A stretch of DNA of 64,000 bases from the NCBI RefSeq assembly GCF_003258355.1, contig NZ_QKPO01000013.1:62001-126000 (forward strand), written 5' to 3'. The stretch comes from Confluentibacter sediminis (GTDB lineage Bacteria; Bacteroidota; Bacteroidia; Flavobacteriales; Flavobacteriaceae). The position numbers and the translations under genes are program-made. Under the pieces are notes generated by a model that saw nothing but the letters and a program-made list of their open reading frames with translations, was not told the DNA's origin and did no database searches. Shown here one piece after another: positions 1-7,700 of the stretch (position 1 is the first letter of the stretch; each line of letters starts with the position of its first letter).

Positions 1-2
1 AT

Positions 3-683
3 CTTCTTTCTGCTTCTGAAAAAAGCAGTCTGGAAGAAAAGTTAATTAAATATTCAGACACTACATCTACCCAAATAGTGATTGCTGTTATTAATTCTAC
101 TAATGGTGAAAATATCAATTATCTAGGGGCCCAATGGGGACAAGAATGGGGCATTGGGCAAGCCAAAGAAGATAATGGTATATTAATTTTGTTGGCAAAA
201 GATGATAGAAAAATAGCTATCAATACAGGTTATGGTATTGAACATTTGTTAACGGATGCCTTGTCTAAACGCATTATTGAAAACGACATCATCCCCTATT
301 TTAAACAAAATGATTATTACGGCGGCCTTAACAGAGGTGCCGATGCTATTTTTGAAGTTTTAAACGGTGAATATCAAGGAACCAGAAAATCCAATAATAG
401 CGAAGGGTTTCCTGTAGGGCTCATTTTCATTATTATTTTCATCATTATTTTAATTTCTATTTCAAAAAACAAACGTCATGGTGGGGGTAACAGAGGTAAT
501 AAATCTGGCGGTTTCGATATATGGGATGCCATCATTTTAAGCAATATGGGTAGAGGTAATTATCGTGGCGGTTCTGGAGGCTTTGGTGGCGGAAGCTCTG
601 GAGGAGGCTTCGGTGGTGGTGGTTTTGGAGGTGGATTTGGCGGCGGCGGTTTTGGCGGCGGCGGTGCTTCTGGTGGGTGGTAA
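3..683 (+). CDS. TPM-domain (YgcG-like) membrane protein, 5' end outside window
   Basis: The reading frame is open from base 3, so the gene begins upstream of the window; the GTG at 78 is an internal valine codon. About 226 residues remain. The first ~110 visible residues match the TPM_phosphatase/YgcG domain, with the motifs TQIVIAVINST and DRKIAINTGYGIEHLLTD. A single hydrophobic segment (about 17 residues, around bases 414-465) follows, and the protein ends in a glycine-rich tail ending in GGW. TPM proteins of this class are usually membrane-anchored with the domain outside the cytoplasm, and often follow a LemA gene in flavobacteria; that neighbour would lie outside this window. The molecular function of the family is poorly defined. 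Confidence 0.9.
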   Translation, partial: LLSASEKSSLEEKLIKYSDTTSTQIVIAVINSTNGENINYLGAQWGQEWGIGQAKEDNGILILLAKDDRKIAINTGYGIEHLLTDALSKRIIENDIIPYFKQNDYYGGLNRGADAIFEVLNGEYQGTRKSNNSEGFPVGLIFIIIFIIILISISKNKRHGGGNRGNKSGGFDIWDAIILSNMGRGNYRGGSGGFGGGSSGGGFGGGGFGGGFGGGGFGGGGASGGW

Positions 684-808
684 ATAATTATCTCGTTTCT
701 AAATTATCATATTGGCTAAATTATGTACACAATATAAAAACTATCCTTCTTTTAGTGCATGATAAAAAGACATAGTATTTTGTGCATTTTAGCCGATTAA
801 ACGTTATT

Positions 809-1117
809 CTACCTTTTTAAATAATTACCATATTTTAGTACTATTTCATCACATAATTCTTTCAAAGAAAATATAATTAATTGATTGATTCCTTTACCAT
901 TTCCAATAATCACATTTTTTCTAATGTAATCATAAACTTTAACCTTTTTTTAAAATCTTTTTGAAATGAATATCAAAAAGATATCCTTATATACTATTTA
1001 AAATTTTTCCTCACTACTTACATCAATCCATTTACCAATTACAACTTGATTTTTTGGATGAATAACTATTTTGGAATAAATTAAACTAATAGTCTGTTTT
1101 AAAATTACATGATGTAC
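809..1117 (-). pseudogene. Decayed gene fragment in the 684-1165 spacer, family unknown
   Basis: The 480-bp spacer holds no intact gene. On the minus strand one frame gives protein-like text on both sides of two stop codons: a 5' piece containing KIVIHPKNQVVIGKW and a 3' piece containing VYDYIRKNVIIGNGKG and LIIFSLKELCDEIVLKYG, ending at the TAG at 809-811. All pieces are in the same frame and there is no ATG at the head. The composition (charged residues, glycine, tryptophan) is unlike translated AT-rich spacer. I read it as a gene inactivated by point mutations; I do not recognise the family. It could be chance. Confidence 0.35.
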
Positions 1118-1165
1118 TTATTAATATAAGTACATAACTAATTAACAACCCTGCTTTTATAATAA

Positions 1166-2254
1166 TTATTCTTTGTTTAAAGCCCTAACTAGTTTTTCCT
1201 CCGTGAATGAATTAAAAGTAATGGGTTCGATAATATTTCCTTCTGGATCTATAAAATAAGCTATTGGAACCGTCCAAACTTTATAAGTAACCGCTATATC
1301 ACCTAAAAACCCAGTAGAATCAATTAAGTTAGTCCAATGGAGATTATCGTTTTTTACGGCACGCTTCCATTTGTGTTCATCTTTATCTAGAGAAACACCT
1401 ACTATCTCAAACCCCTTATCTCTATACTTTTCATAAATTTTAGAATACTCTGGATATTTACCCCTACAAATACCACACCAAGAACCCCAAAAATCTAGCA
1501 ATACATATTTACCCTTAAATGATGACAAACTAACATTTTCACCTTTTAAATCTTTTAAAGTAAAGTCTACGATAGGAGTTCCTTTTGTAAAATCTATTGA
1601 TTTTTTTAAATAATTTGAAATTATTTTCCCATATTTAGACTCTTTTACTTTTGCATCTAAAACATTATAAAAATCTTTTACTTCTTCATTTTTTAAATTA
1701 ATTCTTAACTCATTAATTAAATAAGCTGTATAATCTTCGTCAAGATGTGATTTAATATAATCAATTTGTAAATCTTTTATACTATAATACAATGATGATC
1801 TTATCTCCATTAATTCACTTTGCTTATCTGTATCTTTTTCATTTCGCATCTTTTCTTCAATAATTTTCCGTTCCTTGATTGGATTGCTGATAAAAGACTC
1901 GTAACTATTTGATTGATTTTGAAGAATGCCTCCAGACACCATAACATGTGGTTCTTCGCTAGCGATTAAAACAACATCTATGTTAGTGTTTTCAATAAAA
2001 AAACGTTTAGTTAAAGTTTTTTCATAAGGTGTGGTTCGTATAAAAAACATTTCACTATCATCATCAACTAAGCCATTAAAAGAAAATTTACTGTTAACAA
2101 CATAGGTAGTATCAAATGGTAAGTCTCTTTCTACATTTCTTATTAAAATCATGGTACTATCTTTAATACCAATTACCTTTCCATTTATATGATAATCTTG
2201 AGCATTTATAGTCCAAGTAAAAAAGCAAAATAATAGGATTATAATATGTTTCAT
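1166..2254 (-). CDS. Secreted TlpA-family thioredoxin-like protein with DUF4369-type N-terminus
   Basis: The 362-residue product starts with a Sec signal peptide (about residues 1-18, ending INAQ). Residues ~20-115 resemble the DUF4369 beta domain often found before periplasmic thioredoxins in Bacteroidetes, followed by a charged helical linker. The C-terminal ~140 residues are an AhpC/TSA-TlpA fold with the active site WCGIC (Cys260 and Cys263) and the cis-proline segment TVPIAYFIDPEG. It probably acts as an extracytoplasmic thiol-disulfide oxidoreductase; the partner is unknown. It is the last of four minus-strand genes for envelope proteins. Isoleucine in place of the more usual proline in CxPC could shift its redox potential (inference). 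Confidence 0.88.
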   Translation of the reverse strand: MKHIIILLFCFFTWTINAQDYHINGKVIGIKDSTMILIRNVERDLPFDTTYVVNSKFSFNGLVDDDSEMFFIRTTPYEKTLTKRFFIENTNIDVVLIASEEPHVMVSGGILQNQSNSYESFISNPIKERKIIEEKMRNEKDTDKQSELMEIRSSLYYSIKDLQIDYIKSHLDEDYTAYLINELRINLKNEEVKDFYNVLDAKVKESKYGKIISNYLKKSIDFTKGTPIVDFTLKDLKGENVSLSSFKGKYVLLDFWGSWCGICRGKYPEYSKIYEKYRDKGFEIVGVSLDKDEHKWKRAVKNDNLHWTNLIDSTGFLGDIAVTYKVWTVPIAYFIDPEGNIIEPITFNSFTEEKLVRALNKE

Positions 2255-2331
2255 TTATTCTTTATTTTATAAATCAGTACTTTTTTATTTATATAAATCA
2301 AAATTATTAAACATTAATATTTTTGAAACTA

Positions 2332-4509
2332 TTATTTACTAGCTGCTAAAATTTTATCTAACTCAAAATTGAAATTATGCATAGGAAAATCCTCATTTAT
2401 AACATCTCCATTTTTATCTATAACTACATATTTTGGAATACCATTAAACTTGAATAATTGACGTAAATAATTATAATCATCTGTTGATAATCTATAAATA
2501 TTTTTTAAGTCTTGCTCTTTTACAAACTCATTATATTTACCTATTGGGGATCCCCTCTCATCTGTAATAAAAATAAAATCAAAATCTTTATTGCCTTCGT
2601 GTTTTTTTCTTGTTTGTTTCATTCTTTCTATACTAGCCACACAAGGGCCACAAGTCGTCGCCCAAAAATCCACAAATAATATTTTACCTTTAAAAGGATC
2701 TATAATATCCTTAAAAACATTGGTTGCTAAACCTTTGGGTAGTTTTATAGCGGTTTGAGGTTGAATGTTTCCCAAAGCATCTGTACTAGCACCATCTATG
2801 GAATTGATCTGTGTAGATAAAACCGGAAATTTTTTATTTACAATTCTATCTCCTTCCTTTTTTAAAAAAGGATTTTCTATATCTTTTTTTAATATTCGCC
2901 AATACTCATGAGCATTCTCACTATTTGCTCTTGTTATATCAAAATCAAGCGCTCTTATTTTTACCACATCATAAACTAAATTCTTTTTTAAATGAAACGT
3001 ATTGCTGACTACCGAGTCTCTTAATCGCCATTTTTCCATGGAAATCTTTTCTTCTTTAGGCTCTACATTTATAAAAGGCTGAATATATTTTTCATTGTAT
3101 GCTTTTACCCCTTTTCTGTAGTCTTCACTAAAAGCTTCCATATATTTGTTATATTCTTCAATAGACTTGAATGTTTTTTTAGTGTTATCTTTTATCAGTT
3201 CTTTATCGGTATCAGATAAAACAATACCTGCTTCATCAAAATATTCAAATAATGTTTTTTCTGGCTTAAAGTTGTTAATTCTGGATGTTTGTTTAGGGTA
3301 AACTAATATAGGATTACTAAACTCAAACCGATTGATAAAAGTTGAAAACTTATCTACAACTAAAAGACTCTGATCATTTAAATCTAACTCTTGTAAAAAA
3401 TCGTAATAATCATCTGTTTCAGATATTTTTAATACGCTATTAATAGAATCTTTTTTTGCTGCATAATCTCTATTCATAACAAAATCGAATAGCATCGAAG
3501 CTGTTTCTAAACTGTTTTCATTTTTTAAAATGGTTTTTGCTTTAGATGATATGTTATTATTATCAAAATAGCGTTCTAACCGTTCGGTATTCTGTTTTTG
3601 AGTAGCTAGTTGTTCTTTCTTAAATTCCTCGGGAGTTAATTCCTTTATTTTATTTTGAAATAGGTTATAATTAAACTCTTTCTTATCATAGCCTGACAAA
3701 TCCTCATTTACTTTTGCTATGCTCCCCATAAAAGAAATATCATTACCTATAACCATAGAAAGCGTTTGTCCAGGCTCTAAATACAATCGAACTATTTTAT
3801 TTTTAAAAACTATATAAGTGTAGCTGGGGTTTGTTAAAGGTATTTCTGCTTCAAAACGACCATCTGGCTGAACAGGAATTACAACAGGGTAATCTTCTCT
3901 GGTAATAACATTATCTGTGTACATAATGCCGGTATTAAAACCTAAACGATCACTGTAACCTCTAATGTATCCAATTAACTTGGCTGGTGTTTTATTAAAA
4001 AATTCTGGCGAGTTATAATCTTCAATAGGTTTTTTAGTTGATTTTGCTATTTCTTGTTCAAGCCAGTTAGAAATAGCATCTGGAATTAATTTTTGCTTTT
4101 TCGTATCTAAAGAAATGTTGTAAATGGCCCAACTGCCTCCTTCATTTGCTTCTCCAAAATCTATTGTGTCGATATTAGAATCTAATTTAGGAAAGTATAA
4201 TTTATAATTGACTTCTCCAGAATCTGGCATATAATATTTCTCTGCTAAAGGAATCCCTTCAGCTTTAACAACAAAAAGGTTTTCTTTAGTATCGACACCT
4301 TTTATAAAAGATTCCTTGGGAATGTAAATCCAAGATCCTGCTCTGTATTTAATATGAAAATGAAGAATTGTAGCATCTTTTAAGAGTTCTATCTTAGTTA
4401 TTTCTCCTGGTAAATAACTAAAATCGTACACCGGTTTTTCAATATTTTTTTGTGCGAAAGCACTAATAGTTAGAAATACTAACAGACATGTAATAATGAT
4501 TTTTTTCAT
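2332..4509 (-). CDS. Large secreted TlpA-family thioredoxin-like protein (725 aa)
   Basis: A signal peptide (residues 1-19, ending SAFAQ) is followed by a ~570-residue region of beta-rich and then helical character that I cannot assign to one family; part around residues 190-265 (DGRFEAEIPLTNPSY) resembles DUF4369-type domains. The C-terminal ~125 residues are a thioredoxin fold with WATTCGPC (Cys620, Cys623) and the cis-Pro segment GIPKYVVIDKNG. It ends 77 bp before the second thioredoxin gene, so the two may be cotranscribed. The large N-terminal part is typical of Bacteroidetes TlpA-like proteins and may bind a partner at the outer membrane. The redox role is known from the family; the substrate is not. 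Confidence 0.85.
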   Translation of the reverse strand: MKKIIITCLLVFLTISAFAQKNIEKPVYDFSYLPGEITKIELLKDATILHFHIKYRAGSWIYIPKESFIKGVDTKENLFVVKAEGIPLAEKYYMPDSGEVNYKLYFPKLDSNIDTIDFGEANEGGSWAIYNISLDTKKQKLIPDAISNWLEQEIAKSTKKPIEDYNSPEFFNKTPAKLIGYIRGYSDRLGFNTGIMYTDNVITREDYPVVIPVQPDGRFEAEIPLTNPSYTYIVFKNKIVRLYLEPGQTLSMVIGNDISFMGSIAKVNEDLSGYDKKEFNYNLFQNKIKELTPEEFKKEQLATQKQNTERLERYFDNNNISSKAKTILKNENSLETASMLFDFVMNRDYAAKKDSINSVLKISETDDYYDFLQELDLNDQSLLVVDKFSTFINRFEFSNPILVYPKQTSRINNFKPEKTLFEYFDEAGIVLSDTDKELIKDNTKKTFKSIEEYNKYMEAFSEDYRKGVKAYNEKYIQPFINVEPKEEKISMEKWRLRDSVVSNTFHLKKNLVYDVVKIRALDFDITRANSENAHEYWRILKKDIENPFLKKEGDRIVNKKFPVLSTQINSIDGASTDALGNIQPQTAIKLPKGLATNVFKDIIDPFKGKILFVDFWATTCGPCVASIERMKQTRKKHEGNKDFDFIFITDERGSPIGKYNEFVKEQDLKNIYRLSTDDYNYLRQLFKFNGIPKYVVIDKNGDVINEDFPMHNFNFELDKILAASK

Positions 4510-4674
4510 AATGCTTTAATTTGATTGATGAATTTTTATAAAGATACAGAAACAATTTTTATTGAAATAAGTTAGGTAAATGATAACGATATTATATGCC
4601 ATACTATTAAATCTTTAAAAATAAGAACCCTTAAAAATTACGAAATACAGTATAAACTATTGTTTTTTTTTAGA

Positions 4675-7455
4675 TTAATATCCATAATACATATTGTCAT
4701 TTGATTCACCTGCCTTCCCTAACGTATTAAATTTCCAACTAAAGCTGAGCATGAAATACTGTTTTAAAACGGTGTTCTGAGAATCCTGAATATAATTTTC
4801 ACTTACGGTTCTGGTGGCATTATTGTTTTGATTTAATAAATCATAAACTTTAAGTGTTAAGGTCGCTTTGTCTTTCATAAAAGTATAAGCTAAAGTAGAA
4901 TTCCAAAACCAAATACTTTTTTGAAAGTCATCTGCTATATTTGGATTATAACTAAATCTAATATCATTCCGCCACACTAATTTTTTGGAAAAATAACCAA
5001 CCGTATTCAAATTCATGGAATGACTCACTAAATTTTGTTCTTCCAAATTATCTAAACTAAACTTATTATTAGTAAATGATAAATAATAATAAGGTCTAAA
5101 TTCCAAAACATCTTTCCAAACAAATCTAGCTGAAAGTCCTGGTGAAAATGTTTTTTTGTTGTTAGTATATTGAACATCATTGTTGAAATTTACTGAACGA
5201 ACCAAGGTTGTGCTAATAAAAGAAGAAAAATCAATTGTTCTCACGCTATCTATTTTAACTTTCTTATTATAATTTATAGACCCGTTATGCCGATATGCAC
5301 CATTTACATTAACATACGTTGTTTCCCTTGTTAAATCTGCATTGACTGTTCTTTTTGCAACCACATAGTCTTCAAGAATATCTGAATTGATATAAAAATA
5401 AAAACCCGTACCCTTTTGAACATTATAAGTATCATAATAAGCATACAAATTATGATCTGTAGTAGGCTTTAAGAAAGGATTTCCTGTAATGATATTCAAT
5501 GGATTAGTAACATCACTAAAAGCTTGTAATTGTGATATATTAGGCGCATTATTGTTTAATCGATAGTTAAAGTACAGTCCTTTTTGAGGCCCAAACCTAT
5601 AGCTTAGATAATAGGATAACTCAACCGTTTCAAATTTTCGGGTTAAATTAAAATTAGGTCTTAGTAAATCATTATTTTCTAGATTTCTAAATAAATATCT
5701 AAATTCAAAATTGGTACTTAGTTTATCGTTTCTAAATCCTAACTGTGTTGAAGGGCTATGTAACTTGTTTTTATTTTCATAGTCCGTACTAAGGTCTTGG
5801 TTGATATTTGTATCATAATCTTGCGTAGCATTATCAAAATCATAACTGCTTAACCTTTTTTGATTATTTTCCTGTCTATATAAATATTTAAAATCCAAAG
5901 TCCATTCTTTTCCTTTGATAGGTAATCTATAAGTGATACTAGGGGCAATTGTATTGGCTTTATCATCTGTATTCCTATATTGATTTCTTATAATTTCTTC
6001 TGAAGTACTGCCGTATGTATTTACTGTTGAATTGAAATAATCATCTGATTCATTATTTCTAAAATCATTAAATAAATCCAATTTTAAAAACGCTCCTTTA
6101 TTACCAAAACGCCTGGTAAAACTCAAATTATTACTAAATGTATGCCCTGAATTTTCAGTATAAGAATCTGTAGTGGATTCATTAGTTAAAACTCTATCTT
6201 CATCATACGATTGCTCATCACCTTTATAAATACTCTTGGCTTTAGTAAAACCAAATTTTGGCTGTACTGTTATTAATAATGTAGAGTCTGGCTTGATTTT
6301 AAATTCCATACCAAGATCATGACTATCGGTATTAGCATTTGTTTTTGAATGGGAATCATTGAAAAACCTTGAATCTGGTAAAATATTTTCTCTATTGATA
6401 GTCGATTCATTTTCCGAATCGCTATTAGAATTAAAATAATTGGCTGAAACATCTAATTTTTTACCTAATTCATCGGCATAGTTGGCCCCCAAACTTCTAG
6501 ACGTTGTAATACCTTCACCTGCACCAAACGAACGTCCATCGATACTAAATGATCCATTACTATTAAAACTCAGGGTATTCCCTCCTCCTAACATTTTACG
6601 AATTTCACCAAAACTAAATCCTGGAGAATTAATATTATTTTGTCCAGCCAATATACTTATGCGTTGGTCGTTATCAAAATAATTAAACATCCCAGCAGCC
6701 TCATAGCGTTTATCTGTTCCGACGCCTGCTGCAGCCCTACCAAAAACCCCTTTGTTATTTTCTTCCTTAATTACAAGGTTTATTGTTTTATTGTTTTTAT
6801 CGCCTTCTTCTCCTGCAAATGCTTCTGCATCTGTTTTAGTATCTGATACTTGAATTTTTTCAATAATATCTTTACTTAAATTTTTCGTGGTTATTGTTGG
6901 GTCACTTCCAAAAAACGGCTTACCATTTACCAAAATTTTATTAACTGCTTTACCATTTACTTTAATATTGCCATCTTCATCTACTTCCACTCCTGGCAAT
7001 TCTTTTAACAGATCCTCTATAACAGCATTCTCTTTGGTTTTAAATGAATTTACATTAAATTCTAAAGTGTCTTTCTTTATAGTTACTGGTGCTAACGATT
7101 TTATAAGGACTTCATCTAAAGCATTTGTGCTGACTTTTAAATGAATATTCTCAAGATTAATTTGGTCTTTATCCATATCAATGGATTCAAAATACGTTTG
7201 ATAACCTACATAAGAGATATAAAGATTGGCTTTTTTATCATTGGTTTTACCTTCTAAAACGAATTTTCCATTTTTATCGGTAATTGTATAGGTAATTAAC
7301 GAGCTATCAATAACACGTTGCAAATAAACAGTAGCAGACTCCAATGGAGTATTGTCTCCTTCTGATATTAAATTTCCTGAAATTTTAAATGATTTTGATT
7401 GTGAATGCGAGAGTGTAGCAAACAAAATGGCCACAATAATTAAGATTTTTTTCAT
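4675..7455 (-). CDS. Outer-membrane beta-barrel protein, TonB-receptor-like (paralogue 1)
   Basis: I start the gene at the ATG at 7455, because the longer frame opens with TTG and hides a signal peptide (MKKILIIVAILFATLSHS). The 926-residue product has a carboxypeptidase-regulatory-like beta domain (about residues 22-105, ending in SYVGYQTYFES), a plug-like domain (about 115-235, with LLKELPGVEVDEDGNIKVNG and NGKPFFGSDP), then a long aromatic-rich barrel to the C-terminus. This is the OMP_b-brl_3 group related to SusC/TonB-dependent receptors, located in the outer membrane. No SusD partner is present. Its closest relative is the next gene upstream (7701-10502), with the same order and matching segments such as DDFQKSIWFWNSTLAY. 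Confidence 0.9.
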   Translation of the reverse strand: MKKILIIVAILFATLSHSQSKSFKISGNLISEGDNTPLESATVYLQRVIDSSLITYTITDKNGKFVLEGKTNDKKANLYISYVGYQTYFESIDMDKDQINLENIHLKVSTNALDEVLIKSLAPVTIKKDTLEFNVNSFKTKENAVIEDLLKELPGVEVDEDGNIKVNGKAVNKILVNGKPFFGSDPTITTKNLSKDIIEKIQVSDTKTDAEAFAGEEGDKNNKTINLVIKEENNKGVFGRAAAGVGTDKRYEAAGMFNYFDNDQRISILAGQNNINSPGFSFGEIRKMLGGGNTLSFNSNGSFSIDGRSFGAGEGITTSRSLGANYADELGKKLDVSANYFNSNSDSENESTINRENILPDSRFFNDSHSKTNANTDSHDLGMEFKIKPDSTLLITVQPKFGFTKAKSIYKGDEQSYDEDRVLTNESTTDSYTENSGHTFSNNLSFTRRFGNKGAFLKLDLFNDFRNNESDDYFNSTVNTYGSTSEEIIRNQYRNTDDKANTIAPSITYRLPIKGKEWTLDFKYLYRQENNQKRLSSYDFDNATQDYDTNINQDLSTDYENKNKLHSPSTQLGFRNDKLSTNFEFRYLFRNLENNDLLRPNFNLTRKFETVELSYYLSYRFGPQKGLYFNYRLNNNAPNISQLQAFSDVTNPLNIITGNPFLKPTTDHNLYAYYDTYNVQKGTGFYFYINSDILEDYVVAKRTVNADLTRETTYVNVNGAYRHNGSINYNKKVKIDSVRTIDFSSFISTTLVRSVNFNNDVQYTNNKKTFSPGLSARFVWKDVLEFRPYYYLSFTNNKFSLDNLEEQNLVSHSMNLNTVGYFSKKLVWRNDIRFSYNPNIADDFQKSIWFWNSTLAYTFMKDKATLTLKVYDLLNQNNNATRTVSENYIQDSQNTVLKQYFMLSFSWKFNTLGKAGESNDNMYYGY

Positions 7456-7631
7456 TTGATTGGTTGATTGATTGATGATTATAATTTTACAAAAACGAAT
7501 ATAACAACACAACCGTATGACAATTCTTAAAAAAAACATAAATTTTACATACAAATAAAAAACAAATTTGAAAACATGTTTTTTTTGGTAGTATCATAAA
7601 ACGCATTAAGTCTATAATTATATAAACAAAA

Positions 7632-7667
7632 AACTTCTTAAGCTAACTATAATTAGCTTAAGAAGTT
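7632..7667 (-). terminator. Intrinsic terminator after the 7701-10502 gene
   Basis: A perfect 15-bp stem (AACTTCTTAAGCTAA, 7632-7646, pairing with 7653-7667) and a 6-nt loop lie 33 bp past the stop of the upstream barrel gene. Read on the minus strand the stem is followed by TTTTTT. It separates the two barrel paralogues, so they are probably not a simple single transcript. Confidence 0.8.
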
Positions 7668-7700
7668 AATATTATAATTTTGGGCAATAGATTTAGAGGG

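Noticed and set aside
540-683. Glycine-rich GGC/GGT run as a DNA repeat
   Set aside because: It is in frame with the TPM protein and is the usual Gly-rich tail of this family.
7456-7554. Longer N-terminus for barrel paralogue 1
   Set aside because: Begins with TTG and places a strong signal peptide internally; the ATG at 7455 is preferred.
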